The translations under genes were made by a program, and so were the position numbers. From positions 24,690 through 88,689 of the forward strand of contig QEYB01001057.1 of NCBI GenBank assembly GCA_017562135.1: a DNA stretch of 64,000 nucleotides, written 5' to 3'. This DNA comes from Dipylidium caninum. Taxonomy: Eukaryota > Platyhelminthes > Cestoda > Cyclophyllidea > Dipylidiidae. Under the pieces are notes generated by a model that was not told where the DNA came from, ran no database searches, and was given only the letters and a program-made list of their open reading frames with translations. Shown piece after piece: positions 23,537-34,943 of this stretch; the stretch's first letter is position 1; each line of letters opens with the position of its first letter.

Positions 23537-23701
23537 GCATTGAGGCGCAATGACTTGTCCTATTTTGCGGCGGAAGAGAAGACTAACGAGCGTATTTTGT
23601 TGCTTCCGGAGGAAGAGGCAAGTGTAATAGGTGTCCTTCGGCCTCAAATAGAACAACTCGCCTTTATTCACGCCAATACAGATAATAAGGCTGCTAAGTA
23701 A
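23537..23701 (+). CDS. Conserved open frame with VIGV-RP-IEQL-FIHAN
   Basis: The frame of 55 codons starts ALRRNDLSYFAAEEKTNER and ends IEQLAFIHANTDNKAAK plus stop. It has no ATG, so it is an exon or a remnant. The mirrored position in the left arm (minus, about 21,384-21,510) encodes YFATEVTDVIGVTRPPIEQL then PFIHAN. Only the amino-acid-level pattern is well kept, which favours a coding origin. The left copy lacks nine residues. Confidence 0.4.
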   Translation, partial: ALRRNDLSYFAAEEKTNERILLLPEEEASVIGVLRPQIEQLAFIHANTDNKAAK

Positions 23702-23873
23702 CTAACAGTTCATGTTCATAAATCAGTTCGTTGATATGTTAACATGAAAACCCTTCTACTTCTTCTGGCGGGTTCCTGTGACTTTAATAGTAGTACCACA
23801 AATTCTATGATTCGTCTGAGATGCACATTCATCGGGCTTCAGTGCGTTCTTTCAATTTCAATCTGGGAATCCT

Positions 23874-24004
23874 CTAAAATGGGACTTTCTTTATTTTCAC
23901 TATCGGTCTCCCCATTTCCATTTCCATATGCAGTTCTCCCCCACTGCCGTTCGGTTGGTCAAGTAATGCTACATGGATCAACGGTATCTTCTTCTCTTTA
24001 AGAC
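23874..24004 (-). CDS. Conserved exon LKEKKIP (right-arm copy)
   Basis: The acceptor TGCATTTGTAG (minus) opens LKEKKIPLIHVALLDQPNG and continues 42 residues to TAG. It is the partner of 21,054-21,217. The shared junction and residues support a real exon; the C-terminal halves have diverged. Confidence 0.45.
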
Positions 24005-24014
24005 CTACAAATGC

Positions 24015-24041
24015 AAAACAACAACAACAACAACAACAACC
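24015..24041 (+). repeat. AAC trinucleotide microsatellite
   Basis: About nine AAC units, lying in what would be the polypyrimidine tract of the minus-strand acceptor at 24,005. Confidence 0.9.
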
Positions 24042-24045
24042 ACGT

Positions 24046-27000
24046 TTCAGCAGCCTTATATTTTATCATAGCGGGAAACCATTCGCATCAAAGCAGCACC
24101 GTGAGGCATGAAATGTCCAAGTGCCTCGTATAATAATGCCACCGGAGGTTTGACAGTCTAGGAAAATGGCACAAATCTCACGAGTGGTGGCACATATCGT
24201 AGTATTCATCATGCGAACATATTTTTCCTAAGACAATCAAAGCTTTGAAAGTAAACGTGTACATGTATCATACATTTACGGCGGTCCGAATTAGCAGTAA
24301 TCGAATGAGATTGCTAAGGACAGAAACCCTACCTCCCGACGCATCTTTTTGTTACTACAAGACCATTTCAACGTCGCCTACACTTCATGACAAGATGCCG
24401 ATCTTCTCTACGCTCTTCCGAGTAAATTGATTTATTCTTACAAAGGGAATCATTCTGGCATCAAAGCCAATTATTAGCTACTAAGAACCAATTTACAATT
24501 CGTCATACGAATCTCAATTACTCAAATAAGATATCATGTGAGACTTAAGTAGCAATTGCGCCTCCTTTTCTGGGGTGGAAAAAAAACCTTACGCATGAAT
24601 TAGCAAATAGCCTTGAAGAGCCCTTTACCAGCATGAAAAGACCTAATTGATCCTTGTTTGCCCGCAATAAAAATGACCAATGTCGTACTAATGAGCTTAG
24701 GCGACAAGAGGCACAAATCCACCCACTAAACTAGCTTTTCTTACATTCCAACCAACTTAACACCACAGGCCCGAGTGCCATTACATGCCACAGACAAAAT
24801 TCGCAAGAATTTGTCATCAAAAAGCAATTGTGATGAATACTTAGTAACAATCATTATCAACTAAACAATTATAAACCAACTCGCTCACTCCTGAGATCGC
24901 GAGCGCAATCGTACACAAATAAATCCAACCTCATCAACCCGGATCCACTAAAACAATCGTTTACCTTCTCTTCTTTTCCTACTACCTTAATTTCTTCTTC
25001 GATGAATTCTACACAAAATTGTGTTTCTCTGTTTTCAAATATTTCATGGTCAGCCTTACTGCCGCCTGCAAATTTGTCATATAATTTGTCAAGTCATTAT
25101 TTGTTGAGTTTATGCCCTTTACACCTCTCTCGACGTCTTTGACAAAGTTTCTGGGATGATTATCCATTTGTGTGAGGCATATTCCATGGCCCTTGACACT
25201 ATCTCTCTCCGTTAAATTCATGTTTCCACCTCTCCTTCATGCTGTTATATTCAGCATTCAAACAAACACCGGTTATTATGGGTCACAATTTACGCTCCAC
25301 TTCACTTAGATCACTCTTCTCTGAGCGCAGCCTGCATTCTTCTTCGCAGGTGACCATTTCGTCAGTTTACACTGTTTACTACAATGCTCTAAGTAATATC
25401 AGCCATCTATTTCAGGTCCCGTAGCACGGTTTCCCACACCGCTGTCCTCCGTTCCCTCTCCCTCGTCATAAAAGTGTTGTTCAGGACCGATTTCGCGCCC
25501 TCTCTCCGATCTTACTCTTCCGCATTCTCTCATTATCATTCCCTCATTGGGCTCATTGTCTCAATTTTGCTGCTCTGTGCGCATTCGCTATCGCGCCTTC
25601 ACGTGAAATATTCATTAAGTCATATTCAAGCAAGTAATCACCTTTAAGATGTTGAACTATTAGTTGAACGAGTTTCGATGGGTATGAAAATGATAAATAA
25701 TTAGAAGTGTATTAACTTATTCGGCTTATTGTCAGCAGTATAATTGCCACTGAAATTGTGCCAATTTTTTAGGCCATACAGCAAAGCAGCTTCTGATGTA
25801 GTCGAAGAGAGGGCATTGGATTGATAGAGGAATAATACAAAATATACATTTTGTTTTAGTGGATCGGCAGTAGCTTTGTTATGGGTCGGTACGCATTTCA
25901 GCGAGCGATTGAAGCTAATTTCGTACTTCCGGTCGTCGGAGTGAGTCTCCTAGTTTTCAAATTCTTAATTGCCTGTCATTGCTACCTAATGTTTGTCAAA
26001 AATGCCTTTTGGTGTTAATTGTCCCCCACTTCTTCACCAGGTGGTTCGTGAATTAGGTGTGTGGAGAGAAGGTATCTATACGGGTGGACATTTGCCTCTC
26101 TCCCCTAAACTTGTCTCAGACTAAGTCTAATTGGCCTTAATTAGAGCTAATTTAGTCAGTTAATACAGCTATTGCGCAGGGAATCGAGTTGTTAAAAAAT
26201 GCCATTGTGTCGGCTAGTGAGCACACTGTCTCCCATCCAGGTACATAAGTAAACACCGAGATGCTGATGTGTTTTTTGCAGTCTGAAATGGTTGTATTTG
26301 AACTTCTACCATTAAAATGAACTCTGGTCTCCATATTGAGTGTCTGTAATAATAAAATGTAGTGCATTGGACTTTGACCGTACAGATGAGAAAGTAGCCA
26401 ATCAATTAATTGTTAAATTGTGAATCAATGGTTACTTTTCTTGTTACCTTTTTTGTCTTTCCACTAGGGGAGGGACAATTTTACCGAGTACTTTGTCTTT
26501 TCCGGTGTGAACGTTTTATCATGGGTAACTCTTCTCACCCTTTCCAACAAATCTTATTCCCCCTTGTCTTCTGATGACTTCAATGTCGGGCTCTTGTGCG
26601 TACGAGTGATTGTCCTTGCATTGAATATATTGTTGGTTTTGGCTGATAGCAAGTTCTTCATTCCAAGCTGTATCACCTCGTCCTGTCATGCTCAAAGCAG
26701 GTACTTAGCTTTTTAGCATCCGTTTGAATATTTTTTTATAATTTTAAACCCTCTACTTCCTCTAACAAGTGCTTCGTTTCCTGCAGCATTTCTTTAATGG
26801 AAGTATATTCCTCTCGTCGAACTAGTCTAACAAGTGTTTCCATGTGTCTACGCCTGGGTAGATTGTATCGCCAGTTGTGATGGACCTTGCCTGATGACGC
26901 GATCCGGTCAAGTTCTTTTCCTGCAGCAACTGGCCTCCGCGCAAATCCCCCACCCTGACTCTTTTACCCCACTTTCCTGGCTGCCATTGTCGCTGGCGCG

Positions 27001-27158
27001 CTGGCTTTGCAAGTGATTGTGTATTCAGCTGTTGCAACACCCGTTTTTATCTTCGCAATGTTATCGCCCCTCCGTTTTGAGGAACTCTGATTAAGTGGGC
27101 ACTCTTTTCATCATGTCCTATTCCGATATTTCATGATGTCTTTCATATTCTACACACT
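24046..27158. other. AT-rich stretch, one coiled-coil-like candidate on the minus strand
   Basis: 25,009-25,221 minus encodes 70 residues ending NLQAAVRLTMKYLKTEKHNF. At its stop the next frame continues CVEFIEEEIKVVGKEEKVND, as if one Leu/Lys/Glu-rich helix had been split by a one-base shift. No family is recognised. 26,507-26,716 plus is a hydrophobic open frame of uncertain meaning. Confidence 0.3.
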
Positions 27159-27605
27159 TTATGCGATGCACTTGCTGCTACTTCCACAGCTCTTCACTCT
27201 TAGGCTTCGCGTGGCTTTACACTCAGTCCTGCCGCCCGCCTGAACGGACCCTTCGGACGTGAAATTAGCACGTGGACAGATGGTCACAATTCGCAGTTCG
27301 GAAGTGCCCAAAGAGGCCGTTGTGGGGTTATGGGAGGCATCCGTTTTTCGACAGTGTTTTCCTGCTTGCACAGTATTTTGCTGGATGGTGACAACGCCAG
27401 GTGCAACTTCTGTGATTTTCACCTCTGATATGTCAAGCATTTTGCCCTTCAACCGGTTATGAAGATTAAGGATGTTATCGAAATCAGCAATAGAAGCTTT
27501 CCTCCTTCGCAGGAGACCCATCCACTTCTTCCACGACGACGTGACGGCTTTTTCCTAAGGAACATGAGACTCCGACTTGCTCCGGGAAGAGCGTGCATTG
27601 CGCAC
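27159..27605 (-). pseudogene. Damaged copy of a small gene (partner 41,191-41,733)
   Basis: The minus strand begins GTG-CGC-AAT-GCA-CGC where the partner has ATG-GGC-AAT-GCA-CGA (MGNARS), so the start codon is lost. A stop follows after about 16 codons. From 27,521 the frame is open for 120 residues and aligns with the partner: ISEVKITEVAPGVVT, ASLGTSELRIVT, then VQAGGRTECKATRSLRVKS. The ancestral N-terminus MGN-x-x-S fits the N-myristoylation pattern (inference). Confidence 0.5.
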
Positions 27606-28589
27606 CGTTAGAAGAATATTTTTCAAAATGCCAGTCAATAATTCGTAGGCCAAAGGGTTCAATTGTATGCGAGTATTAGTTTTTCGCTTGTCACTTCTTC
27701 ACCGAATGTCTGACACATCGCTCTAAACACTGCACAAATAAAGTGTCGGGATGAATTTTTATTCTACAATAAAGGAGTAGCCTTTGGGCATGTCCTGCGT
27801 AGATCACTGCTTCGCATACGTTCTTTCCAGCGTGAAGAGGGCTTTTTTTTCTGGCTAACTCAATTGTACAACTTCTACTCCTTTGACATCTCATGAGGAG
27901 CATTGAGCAAGGTAATATGGGCATAAATGCAATGAATAGGGGCACGAGAAATAAGTTGATAGATTCATTAGCGGTCGTGAATATAGTCTTTCCGAAGGTG
28001 GCCGTTTTAAGCTTTATTGCTCGGCTGCAGGCTTTCGGTGAAACGGTGCTGATTTTCGCCTAGACTCCTTCAGATAGACAGGCATAGCCACGAGTCACAA
28101 GTGACGCTCGCGCTGAGCAGAGAGTGTTTTAGTTTGTAAGTGCCTAATTGTCAATCCTCGTTACTTGGCATTCATCAAGCATGCTTTTTCGTGATAAATC
28201 CTTGCCATTGTAGTGGAAAGTAGGTTTGAAGACGAAAACAAGTAGTTTAGTGGGTGGACTTGTATCCCTTGTCGACAGAGTTCATCCGTTAGTTGCCAGA
28301 TCATAGGGGTCGATCGAGTACTATTTGAGTCAGATTGTGCTGGTAGAGTATTGTTCTAGGTCTTTTTGCGCAGTTTTCCGAAAGAATTATTTTGTTCCAC
28401 AGAAAAAGAAGCAGATTCAATCCAAGTCGCCTATGATGTCTTTGTTGGCAGTGATGGTTTGCATGCTGTATGACAAAAAGGATGCGAGTAGAAGGCAGTC
28501 GGATTTAATGCTGGAATATACGCTTTTGTAAGAAGAGGTCTCTTTCAGTTTGGACAATCTTTCCTCGGAAGAGGATTTTCGTATCGTCG
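27606..28589. other. No supported gene
   Basis: Short frames only. Confidence 0.3.
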
Positions 28590-31500
28590 GCCGACTTGCA
28601 TACGCTCCTGTTAGTCGACTTCCTTAGTTTGTAAACAAAAATATGACAAAATCAGGTCACACGGCTTTCGCATAAGGATATACCATCGGAATTAGGCTCA
28701 AAACTTTGTAGAGACGCCTTCATTCCCTTTTGTGACTATCAAGGTATAAACTGAGGAATGAGGATTTATTTTGCAATCATGATTCACCTGAATTAAAAAT
28801 GCCTGCTGGGGTTCACTATTTGCCATATCCAGAACTAAAGGAGAATCCCGCCAACACGGCAACTTAGTGCCCCCGCATGTTTGGAGATTGACATTTACAC
28901 GTAAAGTCAACCGACTGCGGGCAAGCGGTCTTGCGAGCTTTTGGAGGGGTAAAGTCGGGGTGAGCGGGATGAAAGTGGGGCTGAAAGGCACTCTTATGAG
29001 GTAGGGAGGAGGAGGTGTAATAATATGCAATCAGTGAAGGCTGATGTATCCTGTTGAAATGGTCAAATGGGAGGAGGAAGAACTGAAGACCGGTGGAGTG
29101 CCAGTGGTATTCTACGATCACCAGCGGACGGGTTATTTATGATCAAGTTGAGTGAAACAGTGTTGAGGAGATGTATAAACGTGCCTTTGACGGAGGAGAG
29201 TAGCCTCAGGCAACATGGAATATGCCACGTGTAAATGGAGATGGGCAGCATTGACCGAAGTAGGATTGGTACAAATTTAAATATAAACACGGAAAATTAT
29301 TTGATAGGCTAATTTGCCCCAGTGGAGTTGTTAAAGTAACTAGTGTTAAGTTCTCATTGCACAATAGATAGAAACAGGTTTACTGCCGTCGCTTAGAAGA
29401 TCAATCGAAATCGGTGGAAGGGAAGAGCAGAGTTTGAAATCGTTGTAGTAAGTCGGAGGTGCTAGTGGATGGGGTGGTTGGCTGGTAATTACGTTACTGG
29501 CAAATGTGCTGGCGGGCGTGAAATTTATGCTATGAGGCAGAATTAGAGCTGTCCATAGATCTTGTTGTGTTCGAAGTTCTTCAGTTATTCCACCATTCCT
29601 CTTGGAGCTGGACTGTCGTATTGTCTGGTGAGAATTTGTGTTCATCTTGAGAACTTTTCACCTGAGCCGTATTATTGCTTGTTCTGATCCCCTTCCCCTA
29701 CTTCAGGTGACGACTCAATCACATCGACTTGCTCCTCTGCATCGCCGGTCAGTTGGTGGTGGAAGAGAGGATGAGGCAGCTCAGGCAAGTCAGCAGCCAC
29801 TTTACGCGCAGTCTCGACATCGTCTGCCACAGTGAAGGCGGTGCCATTCGGAGAATTCAATGCGAGGTAGCGAAGGAGGCTGAAGGCGAAGGCATGGACA
29901 AGTGCGAGAGGCATTTGACAACTAACGGGATACAACAGGAAGTTCATTTTGTGATTTTGGGCGAAGGAAGCTACTCAAAGTGAGATAGGTCAACGCAGTC
30001 CTGGTAGAAGCCTTCTGCACACGTGCAACCTAATCTGTTTACTGAGCATTCACAGTGTTTACATTGAGGGGCAGGTGGATGGGAGGTTTGCACAGGAGAG
30101 TTTAAACTCTGAGCCAAGTCCCAAATGACTTGGTACACAAGAAAAAGGATGGTGATCACACAATCCCTAATGCTTCAATCCTCGTCCATTCGCTGAGTGA
30201 GTTGAGGTCTTCGTGGCCTGTGCGATCTAGTTGGTAGTCAGGCGATCACAGTCTTCAGGTTGATAAGTTGCAAAGCTCAGCCGCAAGTGACCTACTTCTG
30301 CAATTTTCGAATGCATGTTTTCGTAAGCACCCTCTTTAACTCCTCCCGATCGCACTTACCACCACTTCCTCTAGTGGGAAGACTTTGAAAACTTGAAGAT
30401 TACCTGCTACAAAATTGCAAGTCTGACTGACGCGAGAAGTTCCTTAATTGACGATGCCCTACGCCCACTCCTGCTATCCTGCACCCAGTGTGTGAACGGC
30501 TCGCATCACATGCAGCCAAATCTCTTGCCAAACTGCAGCAATGCACACACTGATGAGCTCAGTGGTAGTGAAAGCCACCTGTCGGCACCGCCATCTCGTC
30601 TGCTTAACAGGCGATCCTAGACGCTGAACATTTCACACCATCCGTCTGCCTCGACTCCCACCACCACGCCTCCGACTACTTCACCTACTTCTCTGCGACA
30701 TAGTGCTGATGTGAACTGAGCCCCTTCAAACGTGGGTGAATGGATGGACTCGATCCACTTTGCCCGTACACCGCATTCTGCAGGGCAGTTGCTCCAAGGA
30801 GAAGAACAACCTCTATGTCAACTCATTGTTAACTGACTCCCGAAAAATCTATGGTCGCATTTCATTAATTGTCGTTAGTAATTGCCCATTTCCGGATCCG
30901 GCTCAGCCTCCTCCCCACAGCTGATCACAAAGTTGTGAAGCCAAGCTTCTAGCTTTGCAACCAAGACGAGATTGACTACTGTGAAAGACGCATTGAGTCT
31001 AGAATGTGGTCACCTGATGTGCGTGTTGGTGGAGTGAAGGAGGCGGAAGGGACAAAGCGGAGATATTCGTCGAATTTGAGGAAAGAGTGAACGCAATCTT
31101 GTTGTCTACCTGGAAATGAGGCTATGAAGAAGAGAACGGATGAGTGCTTAACGATGTTAACCTGCTCAAGGCCCCAGGGCAAACGACTCCACCTTCCCAA
31201 GAAAGGTACCAGGATTGGCACAGATGTAGTGCTAGCTCTTTGCGTGCCGCAGTCTTCCAAGTCTACACGGAGACAATGTGCTCTGCAGAGCGATTTGGCA
31301 GCCACGACGAGACAGCCTACTGCAAAAGCCGTGTTGTACCAAGAATGTGGCTGAATCACTTCTTCAACTTATACTTCAATTCAGCGTATTTGATCCCCTC
31401 CGTCAACGCTGTCCAATATGCTTTAGTCTATCGCCTTCACTTCTGCCCATGTAATAAGTGACAAGAGGAGTTTCAATCGAGGTGACGTCAGCCGTGAATG

Positions 31501-32000
31501 AAACTCATCCCAGTGGACAAGTGATCTCGTCAAGGAACAGACTGTTGGAAGATGACGACTGGTCTCAACTCTCTGCATAATCAAGTGCCGCTCCTGCGTA
31601 CAGCCTGAGCAGCAGTCAAAAGAAGCTGCTCGACATTTGCACCTATCAAAGGCTCCGTCATGAGGATTCCCTTCACTCCGACCATGAAGGCGCTGCAGGT
31701 TATACATTTCATTGAGTCGTATCATGCTTTAGTCTGTGCCCAATGAGGTGTAAGTGCTAACTACGGATGGGTAATTGGAAGTAGAGAGATCACTGCCTGT
31801 GCAGTCTCCACTCCACTATTACCGTCTCGACACACCACTGGCCATTTCTCTCTGCATCAAAGGCGTCGGAAAGGAAGGCTTCATTGAAGACTACAACCGA
31901 GAAGGAAATTCGTGATCGACTTTCTGTGCCAAAGAGTCGTGATGGAAAACTCACTGAAGTGAATGTTGAGCGGAGAAGCTTTCCTCCTCTGGAGAAGAGC
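28590..32000. repeat. Duplicated block, copy A (copy B at 60,555-64,000)
   Basis: The order of matching segments is the same in both copies, offset about 32.05 kb. Flanks (28.6-29.65 and 31-32 kb) match in patches at clearly lower identity. The core 29,656-30,960 is almost identical to 61,703-63,000, with single-base differences every 50-100 bases. No terminal repeats or transposase were seen. Confidence 0.85.
29672..29947 (-). CDS. Open frame shared by both duplicated blocks (copy A)
   Basis: It starts MNFLLYPVSCQMPLALVHAF and ends in an acidic tail, 91 residues. The N-terminal 35 residues are hydrophobic, like a signal or membrane segment. Copy B (61,719-61,994) is open throughout with three substitutions (P to A, F to L, S to A), all amino-acid changing, so conservation reflects recent common origin rather than selection. 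Just upstream on the minus strand (30,159-29,971) another frame has a membrane-like segment and a Cys-rich end; copy B has a stop there. Confidence 0.3.
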   Translation of the reverse strand: MNFLLYPVSCQMPLALVHAFAFSLLRYLALNSPNGTAFTVADDVETARKVAADLPELPHPLFHHQLTGDAEEQVDVIESSPEVGEGDQNKQ

Positions 32001-32147
32001 AGCGACAGTCTTAGTCTGCCAAGTGTCTACATGAGGAGAGGCGCAACCCTCGTCCCTTCAATTCAACATTCCACACGGTATCGGATCAGTCCCGTTCCCA
32101 TGTCGTCTTGCCGCAGGCGAGTGAGGTCGTCTCTCTCACTGTTCTGA
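31805..32147 (+). CDS. Possible exon within duplicated block A
   Basis: After the acceptor CTGCCTGTGCAG a frame stays open for 114 codons (…KASLKTTTEKEIRDRLSVPK…, basic C-terminus). Related sequence with the same CAG acceptor occurs at 36.5 kb (GCTGTGCAG) and 63.8 kb (TCTATGCAG). The frame that is better conserved among the three copies reads VQ-PL----LD-A--I-LCI--V-K-G-IE instead, so the true frame is unclear and some copies must be dead. Confidence 0.25.
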
Positions 32148-34231
32148 AGGAGCGTTGTGTCCGATTCTATCGCTGCCCTTCGTCCACTGCACATAGGAAT
32201 GGTAAGATGCAGTTTATCAATTCTCTTACGAATGCCGACGAATGGATCCACCTGGCCGAAAATGGAAGGAGATTTGTAGATGTGAAAGATATGTTCTGCT
32301 TCTCCACTGTCACACCACACTAGTAAGAGTGTCGCAGTCCGTTCTCCCTGCACAGCCTCGTTATCGTGCTGGTTTGCCTCACCAGAGTCAGAGCCCATTT
32401 GGGGTGGAGAGGAAGAGAGAGAGAGAGAGAGAATCAATGGTCGCTATATTTCCTTTGAGTCGGACGTGAAATGACGCCTGTGGTGAGGCGTGCCGTATGT
32501 TTGACATCAACTCCTAGCCTCCGACTACCTCTCTGCATCTCCTCAATCCGATGACGGCGATTGTGACGGGGAAGGGTATCTTCAAAGCTGACGTAGAGTT
32601 CACTTCAACCCACCTCCCTTCCAACAGTCTTGAGGCAGACTTCATTAAAATTCCCATTGACAACCACATGCTATCCACTTCAACATCAGGCAACCAATGC
32701 GAATCGTGGGATTCTTTGGCTTCGCATCGGACTAACCGTCTTCCTAACTGTCGCTGCGACGGTTATTTTCTCGAAATCATTTTATTCGGGTAGTGACTGC
32801 ATGTGAAATAAGAAGGCATCGAGCACATCACATATGCAGCACGCAATCCCAAGAAAATGACCGTCTGTCGGGCGTGAGCCCTGACTGCATGCAGTTCATC
32901 CACCTTTCTCCTTGGAGTTGGAGAAGGACACGGTTCAATCCAGAGACTACGTAAAAAAGAACGAAAAAAGGAGCGCCACTCGCGGAGCCCACTTGGTCCA
33001 ATGGAGGGAAGCCCTGCGACAAGGCCTTAAATAGGCCTACACCTCGGGCAGTTTCTTTTGGCTGCAGCTTTAACTGTCTAGACAAGCAGGCGCTTGACAG
33101 TGCAGAGAATGGATGCCAGCTTTCAGTTATTGCGGCTGTTTTCTCCTCCTCATCATCGTCGTCTCAGTCAGCCGTAGAGGCGAGGTTTTTGGCTGGACAT
33201 GACTTCAGGGGTTATTGAGTTGTCCGTGACATCGAAGGACACTAAAGATCAGCTGTCCACATCATGGGCCGGAGGAATGTCTAGAGGGAAATGATGGGTT
33301 GTCAATGCTAACAGCTGTCGGAGGAGGCCATTGCTCACTGTGGATGTGCGTACGTACCGTTGGTGTCGAACCATGTCAGCGTTTATCAAATCGCTGGTGT
33401 TCGATGAATGATAGTGAGAAGCCGGACGGCTAAGAGCCACTCAGCAGGCGACCTTCAGCATGACCAAAATAAGCGCGTGACACGGACCAGAGGGCGGTTG
33501 GAGGTTGGAGGAGGGGGATGCTCATTAATTGACGAGTGAAAACTCCTTCGTAGTTTTTTTTGGGTTCCTATTCTTCTCGAGCCTGAAGAAGCTGACGAGG
33601 AATCTGGCCGTATTCCGCTTGGTCTACGACCTTACGACAATAATCCCGATACCACGTCATCCTCACCCTATCCTGCATGATGAATCTGGTTGAGGTGACG
33701 GCCATCCATTGAACGTTGGGCTATTCCATCTACTTCCTACTTCCCATCCACCCCGATGCCCCATAATCCCTTACACTATCGCAGTCTACACGAGGTAGAC
33801 CGCTCTGAGGCTCTTGTCGGTGAGTAATCGCATAGAATTGCATGTTCCCTCTCGACTTCTTTACGACGTTTATTGAATTCAGCACCATCAAGTGTGATTT
33901 TTGCGGTCCTGGTTAGTGTCTAACCAACTGCAATCGGACCTCGCGCTGATTGGTTCACACACCATCGTGCGATATTTTGCGTTTGAAGAGGCTCAATCAA
34001 GAGAGCACAGGATCTCCCTTCACTGCCCCTGACAGAGTGGACATTCGATAAGCTCCCGCAAGGGCTGACAGTGTGGTTACCTTATACATTTACATGATGA
34101 TAATAAAGCCAAAATTATGAAATTTGGTGTTGCAGTTCAGTGACGCTTGTCATAATTCAGCAAAGTGGAGAGCAATCAGTTAGACTCCCCACGAAACCTG
34201 CTGCAAACTCGGCCGATCTACTGATTGTTGA
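32148..34231. other. No supported gene; short GA microsatellite
   Basis: A GA run lies at about 32,409-32,431. Around 33,593 an acceptor-like CTTCTCGAG precedes a 34-codon acidic/Pro-rich frame (PEEADEESGRIPLGLRPYDN), too short to call. Confidence 0.3.
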
Positions 34232-34525
34232 CTTGGAACAATCGGCAACATTGACAACCGATCCCTTCTGTCGTACGTTCTTCTGCCCCACAATGTGGAC
34301 ATTGATGACCACATCTCGTCTCTATCGTCCCTGGATGTTGTGGACAACTCCATAAGCTCTGAAGCCACTCCCAGCCGAAACCTCGCCTCCACGGGCAACG
34401 ACGAAGACGACGTGGACGCCGCGGACAATAAGAAGGAGGAGGAAATAGACGAAATAACTGAGAGAAACATCAGCGATGTTGTTTACCTTCGGAGTGCAGC
34501 GATTCATGCTACTGCTCCTGCATGA
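34232..34525 (+). CDS. Acidic open frame, probably frameshifted from its upstream part
   Basis: 98 codons: LGTIGNIDNRSLLSYVLLPH, then DIDDHISSLSSLDVVDNS, an acidic stretch with DDVDAADNKKEEEIDEITER, and a stop. The preceding frame (34,141 onward, after a GTTCAG acceptor) reads TLVIIQQSGEQSVRLPTKPA and ADLLIVDLE; a one-base shift at LIVD/LG would join the two. The joined pattern hydrophobic-DLG-x-I-x-N faintly recalls VPS13-type lipid-transfer proteins, but this is weak. Confidence 0.35.
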   Translation, partial: LGTIGNIDNRSLLSYVLLPHNVDIDDHISSLSSLDVVDNSISSEATPSRNLASTGNDEDDVDAADNKKEEEIDEITERNISDVVYLRSAAIHATAPA

Positions 34526-34720
34526 AAGAAGAGTTGACTCTCAAGCGGAGGTGAATCACTACCATGAACACAGGGGGTTAATCTCATCGACTTCATGCTG
34601 AGAATTATGGAGGCTCTGGAAAAAAGCATCATCAAATTGCATGGACGCAATAGGCGAGGAAATATGATATCCCACAGACATTTTGACTACGGTTTGATTT
34701 GTTTTCGGATTTATTTTGAG

Positions 34721-34943
34721 AGGCCTTTACTGGTGTAGAATTGGTGTTGGAGGGAGCGCCTTTGCAATTGGACATGGAGGCAGCCGCAAATGGAAAACCA
34801 AATATACAAGGAAATTACAAGCCCAGCGCCGTGAGGGCGATAAAAAAACCGTAACAAGGTGGTTCGTTAGAAGTAAAGTAGCAAAAAGCAGAGCCAGGAG
34901 TCTGGATGACCTTGTTAGCGGCCTGTTACTCGGTCGTGCGTAA
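34721..34943 (+). CDS. Basic open frame beginning with GLYWC
   Basis: An acceptor-like ATTTATTTTGAG precedes GLYWCRIGVGGSAFAIGHGG, followed by a very basic segment and a C-terminal SLDDLVSGLLLGRA with stop (about 74 residues). G-x-Y-W-C is the F-strand motif of several IgV receptors, but no partner exon with the B-strand Cys was found nearby. May be chance. Confidence 0.3.

Larger units (their letters stand above)
23455..24045 (-). repeat. Right arm of the inverted repeat
   Basis: Mirror image of 21,020-21,640, diverged. In this arm the sequence before the shared TTTGTAG acceptor has become a GTT repeat (24,015-24,041 on plus: AAC units). Confidence 0.75.

Noticed and set aside
29729..29983. 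Plus-strand 84-codon frame in the duplicated core
   Set aside because: Antisense to the minus-strand frame that has a hydrophobic start and acidic tail; kept open in both copies only because the copies are nearly identical.
32932..32943. GGTTCAATCC, like a tRNA B box
   Set aside because: No matching A box, acceptor stem or cloverleaf could be drawn around it.
34845..34865. CGTAACAAGGT, as at the 3' end of small-subunit rRNA
   Set aside because: Only an 11-base match; the surrounding bases do not continue the rRNA sequence and an open protein frame runs through it.
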